From positions 1 to 5,791 of the forward strand of contig CAKZJI010000346.1 in NCBI GenBank assembly GCA_936941515.1: a stretch of 5,791 bases of DNA, given 5' to 3'. The DNA comes from an uncultured Propionibacteriaceae bacterium. GTDB taxonomy: Bacteria; Actinomycetota; Actinomycetes; Propionibacteriales; Propionibacteriaceae. This document shows, one piece after another, positions 5,352 to 5,791 of the stretch. How positions within the stretch are numbered: position 1 is the stretch's first letter; every line of letters starts with the position of its first letter. Under the pieces are notes generated by a model. The model worked only from the letters and a program-made list of their open reading frames with translations, did not search any database and was not told the origin of the DNA. Made by a program: the position numbers and the translations under genes.

Positions 5352-5791
5352 GATTCTCTCCACAGACTTGGCCAGTCGACTCCGAGGTCCATGAGAATCT
5401 GTCTCAGCAGTGGCAGAGAGATGCCCACCACATTGTGTGGGTCTCCCTCAATGCCTGTTACGAAGGCGCTTCCCAGACCGTCGATTGTGAATCCTCCCGC
5501 TACCCACAGCGGCTCCTCGCTGGCGACATAGGCGGTGATCTCCTCGTCAGTGACATCAGCGAATTTCACGACGGTGGATGCTGTGCGCAGCGCGCTTCGG
5601 GTCTGCCCCCCAGAGCGCACCAACACGAAGTGACCTGTGTGCAGCACCCCCTGACGGCCCCGGATGCGTCTCCACTGCTCCAACGCGGCCTCTGGGGTGC
5701 GTGGCTTGCCCCTGGCCTTGCCTTCGAACTCAAGGACCGAGTCGCAGGCCACGACGATGCTGTCGCCGATCACCTGCTTAGCGACGGCACC
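5348..5791 (-). CDS. maf: Maf family nucleotide pyrophosphatase, 5'-truncated by window edge
   Basis: The reading frame is open through the right edge and shows the C-terminal 147 residues of a Maf protein (full length about 200). Maf proteins are cytoplasmic nucleoside triphosphate pyrophosphatases acting on dTTP, UTP or modified nucleotides, linked to house-cleaning and, in Bacillus, to septum inhibition. Visible family motifs are IVVACDSVL (with the conserved Asp), GKPRTPEAALEQWRRIRG, LHTGHFVLV, FADVTDEEITAYVASEEP, the AGGFTIDGLGSAFVTGIEGD block and NVVGISLPLL near the end. The GTG at 5773 is not the true start: family residues continue upstream of it (AVAKQ precedes). The missing part holds the N-terminal SxxR region, so substrate subclass cannot be judged. 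The stop TAG overlaps the TAG of the convergent gene within CTAG. Proximity to an acyl-CoA carboxylase alpha gene on the same strand resembles the mycobacterial maf-accA3 neighbourhood. Confidence 0.94.
   Translation of the reverse strand, partial: GAVAKQVIGDSIVVACDSVLEFEGKARGKPRTPEAALEQWRRIRGRQGVLHTGHFVLVRSGGQTRSALRTASTVVKFADVTDEEITAYVASEEPLWVAGGFTIDGLGSAFVTGIEGDPHNVVGISLPLLRQILMDLGVDWPSLWRES

Overview
The window is GC-rich bacterial chromosome packed almost end to end with genes. GTG starts, start sites without a Shine-Dalgarno sequence, a two-domain-type acyl-CoA carboxylase alpha subunit, a nearby Maf gene and a Scy/FilP-like coiled-coil pair all point to an Actinomycetota. A member of or near the Propionibacteriaceae is possible, but this cannot be settled from the sequence alone.

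Layout. (1) 1-1107, minus strand: N-terminal 369 residues of the biotin-carboxylase-bearing alpha subunit of an acetyl/propionyl-CoA carboxylase, cut by the left edge. (2) 1108-1203: short divergent promoter region. (3) 1204-2093, plus strand: an overlapping pair made of a Nudix hydrolase and a small lipoprotein of unknown function. (4) 2094-4453, minus strand: two translationally overlapping Ala/Glu/Arg-rich coiled-coil genes, a Scy-like protein followed by a FilP-like protein with an N-terminal DivIVA-like motif. (5) 4454-4658: a 205-bp divergent regulatory region with an AT-rich island, a perfect hairpin and an imperfect dyad. (6) 4659-5351, plus strand: a protein resembling the DUF6882 family. 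(7) 5348-5791, minus strand: the C-terminal part of a Maf nucleotide pyrophosphatase, cut by the right edge.

How the genes fit together. Maf and the carboxylase alpha subunit lie close together, on the same strand, in other actinobacteria such as mycobacteria. Here the region between them holds the coiled-coil pair and two plus-strand units. The coiled-coil pair is the most biologically distinctive part: in Streptomyces the scy-filP pair builds a DivIVA-linked, intermediate-filament-like polar cytoskeleton. Both convergent gene junctions have no spacer at all: stop codons abut at 2093/2094 and overlap within CTAG at 5348-5351. Neither junction leaves room for an intergenic terminator. I found no RNA gene, mobile element, CRISPR array or phage gene. 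I see no clear evidence of a wholly new defence or metabolic system; the items worth follow-up are the cytoskeletal pair, the variant Nudix box, the regulatory dyad and the two uncharacterised proteins.
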